A stretch of 64,000 nucleotides of DNA from Holophagae bacterium. GTDB taxonomy: Bacteria; Acidobacteriota; Holophagae; Acanthopleuribacterales; Acanthopleuribacteraceae. The first letter of the stretch is position 1, and each line of letters starts with the position of its first letter. The stretch is taken from contig JAUIFE010000001.1 in assembly GCA_030429565.1 (NCBI GenBank), positions 186,001 through 250,000 on the forward strand. Direction: 5' to 3'. The notes beneath the pieces are model-generated. The model was not told the DNA's origin. It made no database searches and was given only the letters and a program-made list of their open reading frames with translations. The translations under genes were made by a program, and so were the position numbers. Below are positions 37,728 through 46,650 of this stretch, in pieces.

Positions 37728-38570
37728 TTAGTCTTCTTCTTCTTCCTGAATCTCTTTGAGCATGGAACTCATGGCGGATTCATAACACTGCGGGCAAACA
37801 CTGTGGCTGACGTTGGCAACAGTGTGACCCTGCAAGTACTCGTCAACACGCTGCCAGTAGTTGTCGTCATCGCGAATTTTATGGCAGTACATGCACATCG
37901 GCAAAATGCCTTGCAATACCTGGATCTCGTCCATCGCCTTTTGCAGTTCCACCACCTTGCGGTTCAATTCTCTGGTGCGCTCTTCAACAGCTTGTTCCAA
38001 ATCCTGCACGTAGCGACGCGCCCGCAAACCCAAATTCCATTTTTTGGTTAACGCCAAAGCCATTTGCTTGACTGAAATAACGTCAAACGGCTTGCGCAGG
38101 AACATGAGCTGGTCGGTCGTGCCGACTTTGGCGAGAATTTTTTCCCAGGAGTAATCGGAGTAAGCGGTACAAATAACCATCTCTAAGTGGGGCCAACGCT
38201 CCCAGATGCGTTTAATCGTCTCAATACCGTCCCAACCGGGCGGCATACGCACATCCATAAACACCAAGGCAAAAGGTTTGCCGTCGGCCTCCGCCTTCTC
38301 AACCAACTTAAAGGCTTCCTCACCCTGATAGGCATGGGTCAGCTCGTAATAAGCCGGGTCGGGCGAATTCGAAGAAAGGTCCTGGCCGGCCAAATCACCA
38401 AACAACCCCTTTTCCAAATCGTCAAAGGAATCCAACTCTTCCGGTTGGCTGGGAAGGATTTTGGTGAAATCCTCGTGGATCGCGGCGTTGTCGTCGACGA
38501 TCAAAATGCGGCGATTGCTTTCCTCTTCGGCGTGTTGCTGCTGCTCTTCAACAGCTTTGGTGTTCTGCAT
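37728..38570 (-). CDS. Response regulator with coiled coil and zinc-knuckle tail
   Basis: About 280 aa; the ATG has AAGGGG upstream, preferred over one nine codons earlier. The receiver domain (about 20-175) has the acidic pair D26-D27, the phospho-acceptor Asp in FMDVRMPP (about 105), the Thr in ICTAYSDYS and the Lys in LRKPFD. It carries an insertion between the acidic pair and the phospho-site. A coiled coil (LEQAVEERTRELNRKVVELQ) follows. The end has the conserved CMYCHKIRDDDNYW ... HSVCPQC pattern, a putative zinc-binding unit seen at the ends of many signalling proteins. There is no DNA-binding or enzymatic output domain. No kinase is adjacent; the poly-Glu end is unusual. Confidence 0.9.
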   Translation of the reverse strand: MQNTKAVEEQQQHAEEESNRRILIVDDNAAIHEDFTKILPSQPEELDSFDDLEKGLFGDLAGQDLSSNSPDPAYYELTHAYQGEEAFKLVEKAEADGKPFALVFMDVRMPPGWDGIETIKRIWERWPHLEMVICTAYSDYSWEKILAKVGTTDQLMFLRKPFDVISVKQMALALTKKWNLGLRARRYVQDLEQAVEERTRELNRKVVELQKAMDEIQVLQGILPMCMYCHKIRDDDNYWQRVDEYLQGHTVANVSHSVCPQCYESAMSSMLKEIQEEEED

Positions 38571-39420
38571 CAGTGTCCCCTTCCTTTCCAAATCCAAATC
38601 GACCTACCTCTCTCGCGAAGAGCTCCGCGGGGAAAAGGGTCCCGGAAGTGTAACGCATCGGCACCACTCGCGGCGGCACCTCTGTTCCATTCACAAAGGT
38701 GAAGCTCAGTCGTGAAAACACGCGGCAACAACCTATTCACTTGAAGACAATGCGTCATAACGGCCTTCACCGGCATGGTCGGCAAGCACGCCACACCACG
38801 TTCTTGTTCTTGTTTCAATCCATCGATTGCCATGAGAATGCATGCATCCGATATTATACCCGAACTTGAATCAAGCCAAGGGTGAACTTGACGCGGCTTT
38901 CACGTCGCCGGTCGTCTGGAACGAACCGCACCGACGTCTCACTTGCCCATGGGTAAGTGGTTGGATTGTTTATCGCAGCACGTGCACTCGCCAACGCCAA
39001 AGCACGCGTTTCAGGCATTCGCGGATGTTTCCCTCGGAAAACATCGCAGGGTTTGGGTCCCAGTTTGCCTGGCCATGCGCCGCATCGCCCGCTTTCGCGC
39101 CACGCGACACCAAGCAATTTAACCTTACGACTTATCGTCATCTTGAAACCTTCACTTTACGTTTGCATGCAAGGAAGTCCGCCACAACGAATCTTCCCGA
39201 CCGACCGAGCCGATCACAACAACCGAAAACAGTACGCATCCGTTTTTCGGCCATGCACAAGCCTCGTCGAACACAGTTAATTCGGTCAAGTTCGAGATTT
39301 ACTTTAATTACGCGTTTGCCAATAAGCCGTCCGCCCGCGCCCACGATTGCCCCCACAAAGACCGAAACGACAACGCCGCAAGGCACGAAGAGACGAACGC
39401 GCAACGATGCGAAACCGCGA
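38571..39420. other. Intergenic region, 850 bases
   Basis: No supported gene. Long frames on both strands (for example rightward from 38842) are Arg/Thr/Pro-rich, lack ribosome sites and run antisense into dnaE2. Downstream of dnaE2 no clear terminator is seen. Confidence 0.5.
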
Positions 39421-42400
39421 CTAAAGCCGCACCAACGCCTCAATCGTCATGGATACCGCCCCCATCTCTTCACAAACCTCGCCACGTACCAAATAGGCCT
39501 GGTTGTAATCCAGCAAGGGCGCGTACTTGGCATAGGCTTGCGGGAACAGCACCGTTTCATACAGCGCACTTTCATCTTCAAATGTCAAAAAACTCATGGC
39601 CTCGTCGTCTTTGGTTTTCACCGTCTTGCCGGTAATCAGCCAACCCGCCAGGCAGACCTTGCGGCCGACAAAACGCGCGATCTCAACAGCGCGAATCCGC
39701 GACTCTTTCGCCAAAGCCGCTTTATATAGATGTAACGGATGCAGCGACACCAAAAAACCAAACAAACGCCGCTCCAACGCCAACTTAACCTCGCTCGGGT
39801 AATCGTCCATCGCCGGCAAATCCGCAACCGCCACCGGCGCCTCCCATAAATCCTCGTGCTGACGCTGGTGACAAGCAAACCAATGCAGTGCGTGCCAAAC
39901 CAAGGTCGGCCGGTTGAGCGTCGGTTCCAACACGTCAAAACACCCGGCCAAAATCAAACGCTTACACGCCTCCAGCGGCGGTCGCACGCGCTGTAAGAAA
40001 TCGCGAAAATCGAGAAACGGCCCCTCTTGGCGTGCGGCGACAATCGTCTCTCGCAATGCCCCTGGAAGACCCTTGATTTGCATCAAACCCATGCGAATCG
40101 TCCCGCGATAACCGTAGTAGGCCACGCGACTGCTGTTGATTTCGGGCGGCAACACGGCCAACCCCAAACGCCGCGCGTGCGACAGATAGGCATAAGCCGA
40201 GTAAAAGCCGCCCTGGTTTGAGATCACCGCCGCCATGAACTCGGCCGGATAGTGGAATTTGAGAAACGCCGATTTAAAACTGACCAAAGCGTACGAGGCC
40301 GAATGCGGCTTGCAAAACGAATAACCCGCAAACGACTGCATCATCGTCCAAATCGTTTCCGCCGCCGCCGTCGTCAAACCGTGCGCCACACAACCCTTGA
40401 GAAACTTCTCACGGTAATCAGCCAACACCTTCTGTTTGTCCTTTTTGCTGAGGATCTTGCGCAGACGATCCCCCTCGGAAGCATCGAAACCGGCAACCGC
40501 CATCGCCGCCCGCGTGACGTCCTCCTGGTAAATCATCAACCCATGACTCTCGTCCAAGGTCGCTTCGAAGTCAGGGTGAATCGGGCGCCAGTTCGGCTTG
40601 CGACCCGGCCGCCGCACCCCGTTTTCATCGCACATCCAGCGATGGCGCTGAATCCAATCGTGGGTCACCTTGTTGGCCGCCGGCCGAATAATCGAAGACA
40701 CCGCCACCAAGCTCTCAAAATCACCCATGCGCACTTTCTGCAATAACTGACGCGTCGCCGGTGACTCCACGTAAAAACAGCCCATGGTGTTGCCCGAACG
40801 AATCAGCTCGCGCGTACGTGGGTCGTCAACCGGGTTCAAAGTGGCGTAATCCATGTCGACCCGATAATTCTCGCGCACCGCCGCCAAACAATCGCGAATA
40901 ACCGCTAGCGAACGGTTACCGAGAAAGTCCAACTTCACAAAGCCGTAATCCTCGACGCCGTCTTTGTCCCAGGGCACCACGTCATACCCAATCGGCATCG
41001 GCCGCAACGGGCAATGGTGGGTGATCGGATCCGGCGTAATTACCACCCCGCCGCAATGCACGCTAATGTGGCGCGGTACCCCCTCTAAACGCCGCGCCAA
41101 GGACAAAATCTCCGGCCACGGCTCGTCCAAACGCGGCGCCTCGTGTTTGTCGCGCGACCGCTTGTGCTTCACCAAAGCATGCGACACCTTATCGATCTCG
41201 CGATCATCCAAACCGTAAACTTTGGCCAATTCACGCACGGCGGAACGCGCCTGCATACGGTTGTGGTTACACACCATCGCGATGTGCTCGCCGCCGTAAC
41301 GACGCCACAAGTAATCGCGCACGCGGTCACGCTCATCCCAAGCAAAGTCAATGTCAATGTCGGGCGGGTCTTGGCGGCCAGGATTGAGGAAACGCTCGAA
41401 AAAGAGGTTGTGGCGGATGGGATCGACATGGGTGATCCCCAAAGCATAAGACACAATTGATGCCGCCGCGCTGCCGCGTCCACAGGTCAACGAAAAACGA
41501 CCGACCACGTCTTCAATCACCAAAAAACAGTTGGAAAAGTGCTTGCGACGAATCATGTCCAACTCGCGATCGGCACGCGCGCAAATTTGCGGCGTCAATT
41601 GCCCGTAACGCCGCATCAAGCCGGCATACGTCTTGTCGCGCAACGCCTTGTGCTGATCGTCAACCTGCGCCGGCGGAAAAATTAACGAACCAATCGTCGG
41701 CACATAAGTACATGCATCGAGAATCTCGCGCGTCGCCCGCAACGCCTTCGGTGTCGTCTCAAAACGCGCCGCCATCTCGTCCACACTCGCCAAGTAACTG
41801 GCCGCCGGCATCACCGCCGCGGTATCCAAACGCGATAACTTGCTATTGGTGTCAATCGCACGCAAAACACGGTGCAAATGGTGCGCTTCCGGTGTCACCG
41901 TGTACGCATGCGCATTCGCCACGGCCGCCACCCCCCACCGCGCCATCACCCTTTGCGCCCCCACCACATCGCCTGGCCACAAATCGGCGTAAACCTCTGC
42001 AGAAGAATGGGTTGTTTCGAGAACGGCATCGCAGTTGGTGATGAGAATAAGGCCTTCGTGCATGTCGCGCAGCGCCCGCGCAAGTGACCATTTCGGGTCG
42101 TGGTACAGCGCCGTTAACATGCCACATAGGTTGTGGTATCCCTCGCGCGTCTTCACCAAACAGTGCGCCCACTCGCCGTTGGCTGTTAACTCACAACCCA
42201 CCACCGGCCGCAAACCGTAGGCGCGACACACCTGCAGATGCTCGACCAACCCGTACAAACCGTTGCGGTCACTCAGCGGAAACACGTCCTGACCGCGCTC
42301 ACACAATACCCGCGCCAAACCTTCAATCGGCGCCGTCCCCCACATCAACGAATACTGACTGTGCATGCGAATATGCTGAAAATCCGAGCGCACTGCCCGT

Positions 42401-42435
42401 TTCGCCGTCGCGCGCGGTATCGCCACCGTCACCAT
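39421..42435 (-). CDS. dnaE2: Error-prone DNA polymerase III alpha subunit DnaE2 (ImuC)
   Basis: The catalytic polymerase of the SOS mutasome, which extends past damaged DNA. It has 1004 aa, shorter than replicative DnaE (about 1160) as expected for DnaE2. The N-terminal PHP domain begins HIRMHSQYSLMWG, where Arg replaces one metal-binding His, so PHP nuclease activity is doubtful. The polymerase acidic motif is PPDIDIDF (about residues 352-359), preceded by GRGSAAASIVSYALGITHVD. The helix-hairpin-helix region (ALRETIVAARQEGPFLDFRDF) and the C-terminal OB domain (VCLAGWLITGKTVKTKDDEAM) are present; the tau-binding tail is absent. GGGGAGG lies before the ATG and overlaps the end of imuB, 12 bases away, so the two form an operon. 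SOS control by LexA is expected. Confidence 0.93.
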   Translation of the reverse strand: MVTVAIPRATAKRAVRSDFQHIRMHSQYSLMWGTAPIEGLARVLCERGQDVFPLSDRNGLYGLVEHLQVCRAYGLRPVVGCELTANGEWAHCLVKTREGYHNLCGMLTALYHDPKWSLARALRDMHEGLILITNCDAVLETTHSSAEVYADLWPGDVVGAQRVMARWGVAAVANAHAYTVTPEAHHLHRVLRAIDTNSKLSRLDTAAVMPAASYLASVDEMAARFETTPKALRATREILDACTYVPTIGSLIFPPAQVDDQHKALRDKTYAGLMRRYGQLTPQICARADRELDMIRRKHFSNCFLVIEDVVGRFSLTCGRGSAAASIVSYALGITHVDPIRHNLFFERFLNPGRQDPPDIDIDFAWDERDRVRDYLWRRYGGEHIAMVCNHNRMQARSAVRELAKVYGLDDREIDKVSHALVKHKRSRDKHEAPRLDEPWPEILSLARRLEGVPRHISVHCGGVVITPDPITHHCPLRPMPIGYDVVPWDKDGVEDYGFVKLDFLGNRSLAVIRDCLAAVRENYRVDMDYATLNPVDDPRTRELIRSGNTMGCFYVESPATRQLLQKVRMGDFESLVAVSSIIRPAANKVTHDWIQRHRWMCDENGVRRPGRKPNWRPIHPDFEATLDESHGLMIYQEDVTRAAMAVAGFDASEGDRLRKILSKKDKQKVLADYREKFLKGCVAHGLTTAAAETIWTMMQSFAGYSFCKPHSASYALVSFKSAFLKFHYPAEFMAAVISNQGGFYSAYAYLSHARRLGLAVLPPEINSSRVAYYGYRGTIRMGLMQIKGLPGALRETIVAARQEGPFLDFRDFLQRVRPPLEACKRLILAGCFDVLEPTLNRPTLVWHALHWFACHQRQHEDLWEAPVAVADLPAMDDYPSEVKLALERRLFGFLVSLHPLHLYKAALAKESRIRAVEIARFVGRKVCLAGWLITGKTVKTKDDEAMSFLTFEDESALYETVLFPQAYAKYAPLLDYNQAYLVRGEVCEEMGAVSMTIEALVRL

Positions 42436-42447
42436 CTGCGCCTCCCC

Positions 42448-43614
42448 TCACCCCGTCTCACGACACTGACCAAACAACTCACCACCGCGCACCACCGCAT
42501 GACGCCCGAACCGCTTGCGAATCTGATCCAAGTGCGGCGAAACACGGTCGCGGTTTGTTTCTGGAAATAACAACAACTGATTCTGGTCGCGCCCCACCGC
42601 CTGGCAACTCAACGACAGGTAACGTACCCGCAAACGCCGGTCACACCATCGGTCGTAATCGCGCAGCAAGGTACGCTGCAAGCTGCGCTCCTGCTGGGTC
42701 GGATTAAAACGAAAGCGACGGCGACGCCACACATCGTCGGTAAAACGCAAGGCGACATGCGCCTCGCTGGTTGAAGCCGAAGCCGCCCGTAAACGCGCGC
42801 ACAAACGCGTCACCATTTGCAACAAGGTCGCCTGAATCACCGCATCGTCATTCGTATCTGGCTGAAAACAGTAGTCTTCACTAAGTGCATCGCGGTCGTG
42901 CGGCGGCGTCACCGGGCGCGGATCAACCCCAAAGGCATGCCGGTGCAAACGCAAGCCCTGCGCCCCCGCCGCAAAACCCATCAGGTGGCGCGGCAAACGC
43001 TGTATTGCCTGAATCGTGCTCAAGTTCAACTCAAACAGCAGCTTCCGAATCGCTTTATCGTTCCACTCCGGTAAGGCGCGACAAGACAACGGCGCTAAAA
43101 AGTCCGGCTCTTCACCGAGCGCCACCGCACACAGAGGCTCGCGCGCCTTTTGCACTTCCTTGGCCGCAATCGTACTCACTAACTTGTTCTGGGCAATCCC
43201 CACCGTCGCCGGTAAGCGGAAACGTTCCTTCAAAGCGCGGTTCAGCTTTAACGCCGCATTGTCCCAACTGCCGTACAACGGCCGCATACCGCTCATGTCG
43301 ATGGCGAAGTGACCGTAAGTCAGCGGCTCCACCACCGGGCTAAAACCCAACACCAAACGCTGTACTTGCTGATGGGCACGGCGATACGCAATTTCGTCCG
43401 GGACACACACAGCCACACCGGGAAAATAACGCTGCACGTAACTCAAACTCATGCCTTTGCCGACCCCTAAGGCCTTGGCATCCGGCGAAGCCGCAATCAC
43501 GGCGGCACGACCGTGCTCAGGCGCAATAACCAACGGTCGCGACCACAAAGACGGCTCGCGCAAACGCTCGACTTGCGTCGCAAAAGCTTCAATATCGAGA
43601 TGAAAAACAGTCAT
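42448..43614 (-). CDS. imuB: ImuB-like inactive Y-family polymerase
   Basis: A Y-family polymerase relative that likely bridges DnaE2 to the sliding clamp. It has 388 aa from an ATG with AGAGG; 45 upstream codons are left out because the Y-family start (MTVFHLDIEAFATQVE) is here. Asp7 of the first acidic motif is kept. The second motif, SIDEAFLDVTG in active enzymes, reads YGHFAIDMSGM, so the catalytic Asp-Glu pair is replaced by Gly-His (about 101-102), matching the known inactivity of ImuB. A clamp-binding QLLLF lies at about 346-350. The classic imuA partner is not next to it. It is upstream of dnaE2 in the same transcript and downstream of lexA. Confidence 0.85.
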   Translation of the reverse strand: MTVFHLDIEAFATQVERLREPSLWSRPLVIAPEHGRAAVIAASPDAKALGVGKGMSLSYVQRYFPGVAVCVPDEIAYRRAHQQVQRLVLGFSPVVEPLTYGHFAIDMSGMRPLYGSWDNAALKLNRALKERFRLPATVGIAQNKLVSTIAAKEVQKAREPLCAVALGEEPDFLAPLSCRALPEWNDKAIRKLLFELNLSTIQAIQRLPRHLMGFAAGAQGLRLHRHAFGVDPRPVTPPHDRDALSEDYCFQPDTNDDAVIQATLLQMVTRLCARLRAASASTSEAHVALRFTDDVWRRRRFRFNPTQQERSLQRTLLRDYDRWCDRRLRVRYLSLSCQAVGRDQNQLLLFPETNRDRVSPHLDQIRKRFGRHAVVRGGELFGQCRETG

Positions 43615-44127
43615 CACAACCTCTGCTATACGCGGACAGACCTCGGCCGGCACCGTCGCAAAACGGCCGGCGCCAGGCCGGCGATACGGCACTTGAACAA
43701 AATTCGGATACACCACGCCTAGGCCGCAAGCGACCACAACGCAACCCACGCGTGGCGGGATCGCGCACCGGGGATGTTAAGGCTTAAGCTTTGGAAATAG
43801 GCACCGACAGCATTGCCGCTGCGTCGTAGCGAGACAGATGCAGCGGTTGCCCCAAAACGGGGTGGCGGTGACGCGAATCGCGTCAATGGATTCGAGATGT
43901 CGGCATTTGGTGTTCGATTTGGCTCGTGACAAACCACGCCGGACAGCAAACGCCGCTTGTCCCTGACAAACGGGTTTTACGACTCGCTATTCGCGACATA
44001 ACGGTTGCCGGCGGATACGCGGCGCGCGCACCCACACGACCGCCCGCGACCGACGCGTCGCAACGACGGATTAACATGTGTTCCCGGGCGAATACCGACG
44101 ACGTCGGCCATCGCACCTCGTTGATAA
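43615..44127. other. Gap between lexA and imuB, 513 bases
   Basis: No gene; imuA, expected in many such cassettes, is absent. A weak hairpin (TTGTC/GACAA, 43957-43969, with flanking wobble pairs) may end lexA. I see no copy of the lexA-promoter dyad here, so how imuB is controlled is not visible. Confidence 0.5.
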
Positions 44128-44754
44128 TTAGTCTTTGACGCCCGTGGCCGTGTTGCCCTCTTCGTAACGTCGGTACAATGAATGCACCACGCCGCGAATC
44201 TCAAAGCTATCACCGGGGTTGGCGTACAGGGGTTTTAAGGTTGCATTGGCCGGCTGTAAACGAATGCGATCACCTTCGTGGTAATACCGCTTGAGGGTCG
44301 CTTCGCCGTTAATCACCGCTACCACGGTCTGCCCGTTGTAAGCCGTGCTGTCACGCCGAATGATGACAATGTCATTGTCGAGAATGCCGTCTTCAATCAT
44401 CGAATCGCCCTGCACTTCCAAGGCATAAGCTTTGTCGCTCGGCACTTGTCCCGCGGGCACTTCGATGTACTGTTCCGTTTCAATCGCCTCCAAGGGCTGG
44501 CCGGCGGCAATACGTCCGAACAAAGGCACACGCACCGCTTGCGGCGGCGGTTCTACCAGTTCAATACTGCGCCGTTTGGCCGGGTCACGAAGGATGAGCT
44601 CCGCTTTCTCCAGCACTTTCAGATTCTTCGACATCGCCTGCTGGGTCATGCCGAACATCTTTCCCAACTCCTGAACCGTGGGGACGGGGTCGCCTTTCTC
44701 CAGGATTTTCTTCAGCGCTTCATAGATCGTCTTCTGTCGTTCACTTAATCGCAA
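44128..44754 (-). CDS. lexA: LexA SOS repressor
   Basis: Represses DNA-damage genes until RecA filaments trigger self-cleavage. It has 208 aa, the normal size. The N-terminal winged helix (about 1-65) has VPTVQELGKMFGMTQQAMSK as its recognition region. The cleavage site is Ala84-Gly85 in RIAAGQP. The catalytic Ser118 lies in QGDSMIEDG and the catalytic Lys155 in GEATLKRY. The start is TTG, preceded by GAGGG. It heads the SOS group with imuB and dnaE2 on the same strand but 513 bases before imuB. A well-formed promoter about 115 bases upstream overlaps a symmetric operator candidate, consistent with autoregulation. Confidence 0.93.
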   Translation of the reverse strand: MRLSERQKTIYEALKKILEKGDPVPTVQELGKMFGMTQQAMSKNLKVLEKAELILRDPAKRRSIELVEPPPQAVRVPLFGRIAAGQPLEAIETEQYIEVPAGQVPSDKAYALEVQGDSMIEDGILDNDIVIIRRDSTAYNGQTVVAVINGEATLKRYYHEGDRIRLQPANATLKPLYANPGDSFEIRGVVHSLYRRYEEGNTATGVKD

Positions 44755-45317
44755 AGGTTGCCCTCACAAGATGATTACTGAGTCATTTGCGGTTTCACGA
44801 CCACGCTTTGGTAAAGTCCGCGGTTGCTTTGACAAGCATACCCGATTGACAACGCCCGTTCCACAACCATCTTAGGTTGTGAACCAGTTGTTGTCAACGC
44901 AAGCTCGCGTGGTTTTTGGTTGTCATGAACGGCCTCGCTTGAGTACAACGCACACCGTCGGCACTTGGCCTGTCAACCTACGAAAAATTACGATTCAGCA
45001 CGGGAATCATCTCACCAAGTTGTCGATAAACAACTTGGCTTCTTTGCCCCACGCGCTGACGAATGCCGCAAAAACACTATTTTAAAAAAATTTGAAAGAA
45101 ATGATCGTAAAAAAAGTATGAATCAATGCCGCCGGAACGATTTTCTCCGAGACTTCTTTCCGATTTTTACCGAAGCCTCGCGCTGTGACACCCTCCCACA
45201 CACCCACACGCCCTTTTCGCTCGCTTCCCTTCCCTTTGAAACGTAGAATGCCCTAACGGCGTCCCCACTCAATCCCCCGCCGACGCCGCCGTCCGATTGT
45301 TGCGCTAGGAGACGTTC
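44755..45317. other. Divergent lexA/folC intergenic region
   Basis: Contains the lexA promoter with nested dyad. The rest, toward folC, shows no gene; a TAGGAGA ribosome site precedes the folC ATG. An additional TTGACA at 44829-44834 on the plus strand lacks a good -10 partner. Confidence 0.55.
44846..44897 (-). promoter_or_regulatory. lexA promoter with nested dyad operator candidate
   Basis: On the minus strand TTGACA (44892-44897) and TAAGAT (44869-44874) are 17 bases apart, a near-ideal sigma-70 promoter for lexA. The -10 hexamer is the exact centre of two nested inverted repeats: inner CCACAACC/GGTTGTG arms and outer TTGACAAC (44846-44853)/GTTGTCAA (44890-44897). Both share the centre between 44871 and 44872. 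Such symmetry suggests a dimeric repressor, most simply LexA itself. Confidence 0.65.
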
Positions 45318-46634
45318 ATGGTTTTACCCGCCGCCCAACTTGCTTTTGCGCCCGGTACCGAACAGTTTGAGCCCAAGTATTTAATTGCGCTTGACGAGCT
45401 CTACCACGCCGGCTGGGCCGCCCGCAAAAAGCGCCGTATTTTGCTCGTCAAAGAAGCCTTGCACCACTTTTGGCCCAAGGGTCATCCCACCCGTTTACTG
45501 CATATTACCGGCACCAACGGCAAGGGTTCGGTGGCCCGCTACCTCGCCGACGGACTGCGCTTCACCGGCAACACCGGCACCTGGACCAGCCCCCATGTTT
45601 TCGATTACGCCGAGCGCCTGCACATCAACGGCTTGCCCGCCGAACACGCCGAAATCAGCGATATTTACCACAATATTCTCGCGCCCTACCAACACACCCT
45701 AATTAAACGCAATCGCGAAGACGCACTCAGCTTTGCCGAACAAGGCGTGCTGCTGGCCTTGCATTTGTTTGCCCGTCGCGCCGTCGGCTGGGGCGTGGTT
45801 GAAGTTGGCGCGGGCGGCCGCTACACCGCTCAAACCGCGCTCGACGTTAGCGGTGCGATCCTAACCAACATCGCCGAGGACCACCCCAAAACACTCGGCG
45901 AACATCCTTGGCAACGCGCCCTCGAAAAAGCCGGTATTGCTCGAAAAAACAAACCGTTTTTTACAGCCGCAAGCGAACCCGGGTTGTCGTATGTTGTGAA
46001 AACCGCACAAAGCGAAGGTGCCGAAGCCTACATTATTAATGGAGACGACGCTGCCGCCGTCCAAGAAGTGCTGCCCCAAAAAGAGCCCGACTTCAAACTG
46101 CGCAATCTGGCCCTCGCCTGTCGGGTCATCCAGCATTTCTTTCCCGGCCTCGACTTGGCCACACTGACCGGCAACATGACCCATCACTTGACCGGTCGCT
46201 TCGAGCAAATTGCGCCCAACATCATCGCCGACGTCGCCCACAACGCCGACAAAATCATCAAGCTGTGCGATCAGCTACAACTGCGTTATCCGGGCGAAAA
46301 GTTCCACTTCATCATCGGGCTCACGCGTTGCCGCGACCCGCGCACGGTGTTCGCGCCGATCTTGCAGTTGGCGGATCGGCTGGTGGTAACCGGCGCCTCT
46401 TACGCGGGTCAATCGCCGCGCGAACTCGCCAAAGTGTTGAGCCAAGAGACCTCACATGTCACCGCCATCGACGACCCGGCTAAAGCCTTTGCCCACGAAC
46501 GCGCCGCCCTCCCCGAAGGCAAGCGACTCGTGCTAACCGGTTCGGCTTACATGATCGACCAAGCACTCAACCCCAACCCCTACGTCAAACACATCAACGC
46601 AAGCTTCGGATGGCGCAACCGCGTCGACGGCTAA
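45318..46634 (+). CDS. folC: Folylpolyglutamate synthase / dihydrofolate synthase
   Basis: Adds L-glutamate to dihydropteroate and to reduced folates using ATP, making and retaining folate in the cytoplasm. It has 438 aa, the usual length. The P-loop is ITGTNGKGS (about 64-72), followed by TGTWTSPHVFDYAERLHING, which matches the family's SPHL/ERI segment. NIAEDHPKTLG corresponds to the metal/ATP motif NIGxDHxxxLG, and NIIADVAHNAD to the DGAHNP motif of the Mur-ligase fold (here AHNAD). A TAGGAGA ribosome site supports the ATG. It lies divergent from lexA and converges on the SMP-30-like gene 16 bases away. Confidence 0.93.
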   Translation: MVLPAAQLAFAPGTEQFEPKYLIALDELYHAGWAARKKRRILLVKEALHHFWPKGHPTRLLHITGTNGKGSVARYLADGLRFTGNTGTWTSPHVFDYAERLHINGLPAEHAEISDIYHNILAPYQHTLIKRNREDALSFAEQGVLLALHLFARRAVGWGVVEVGAGGRYTAQTALDVSGAILTNIAEDHPKTLGEHPWQRALEKAGIARKNKPFFTAASEPGLSYVVKTAQSEGAEAYIINGDDAAAVQEVLPQKEPDFKLRNLALACRVIQHFFPGLDLATLTGNMTHHLTGRFEQIAPNIIADVAHNADKIIKLCDQLQLRYPGEKFHFIIGLTRCRDPRTVFAPILQLADRLVVTGASYAGQSPRELAKVLSQETSHVTAIDDPAKAFAHERAALPEGKRLVLTGSAYMIDQALNPNPYVKHINASFGWRNRVDG

Positions 46635-46650
46635 ACAAGCGTTGGACCGG

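Noticed and set aside
38842..39729. Plus-strand frame of 295 codons
   Set aside because: Half lies antisense to dnaE2; the product is Arg/Thr/Pro-rich and without a ribosome site.
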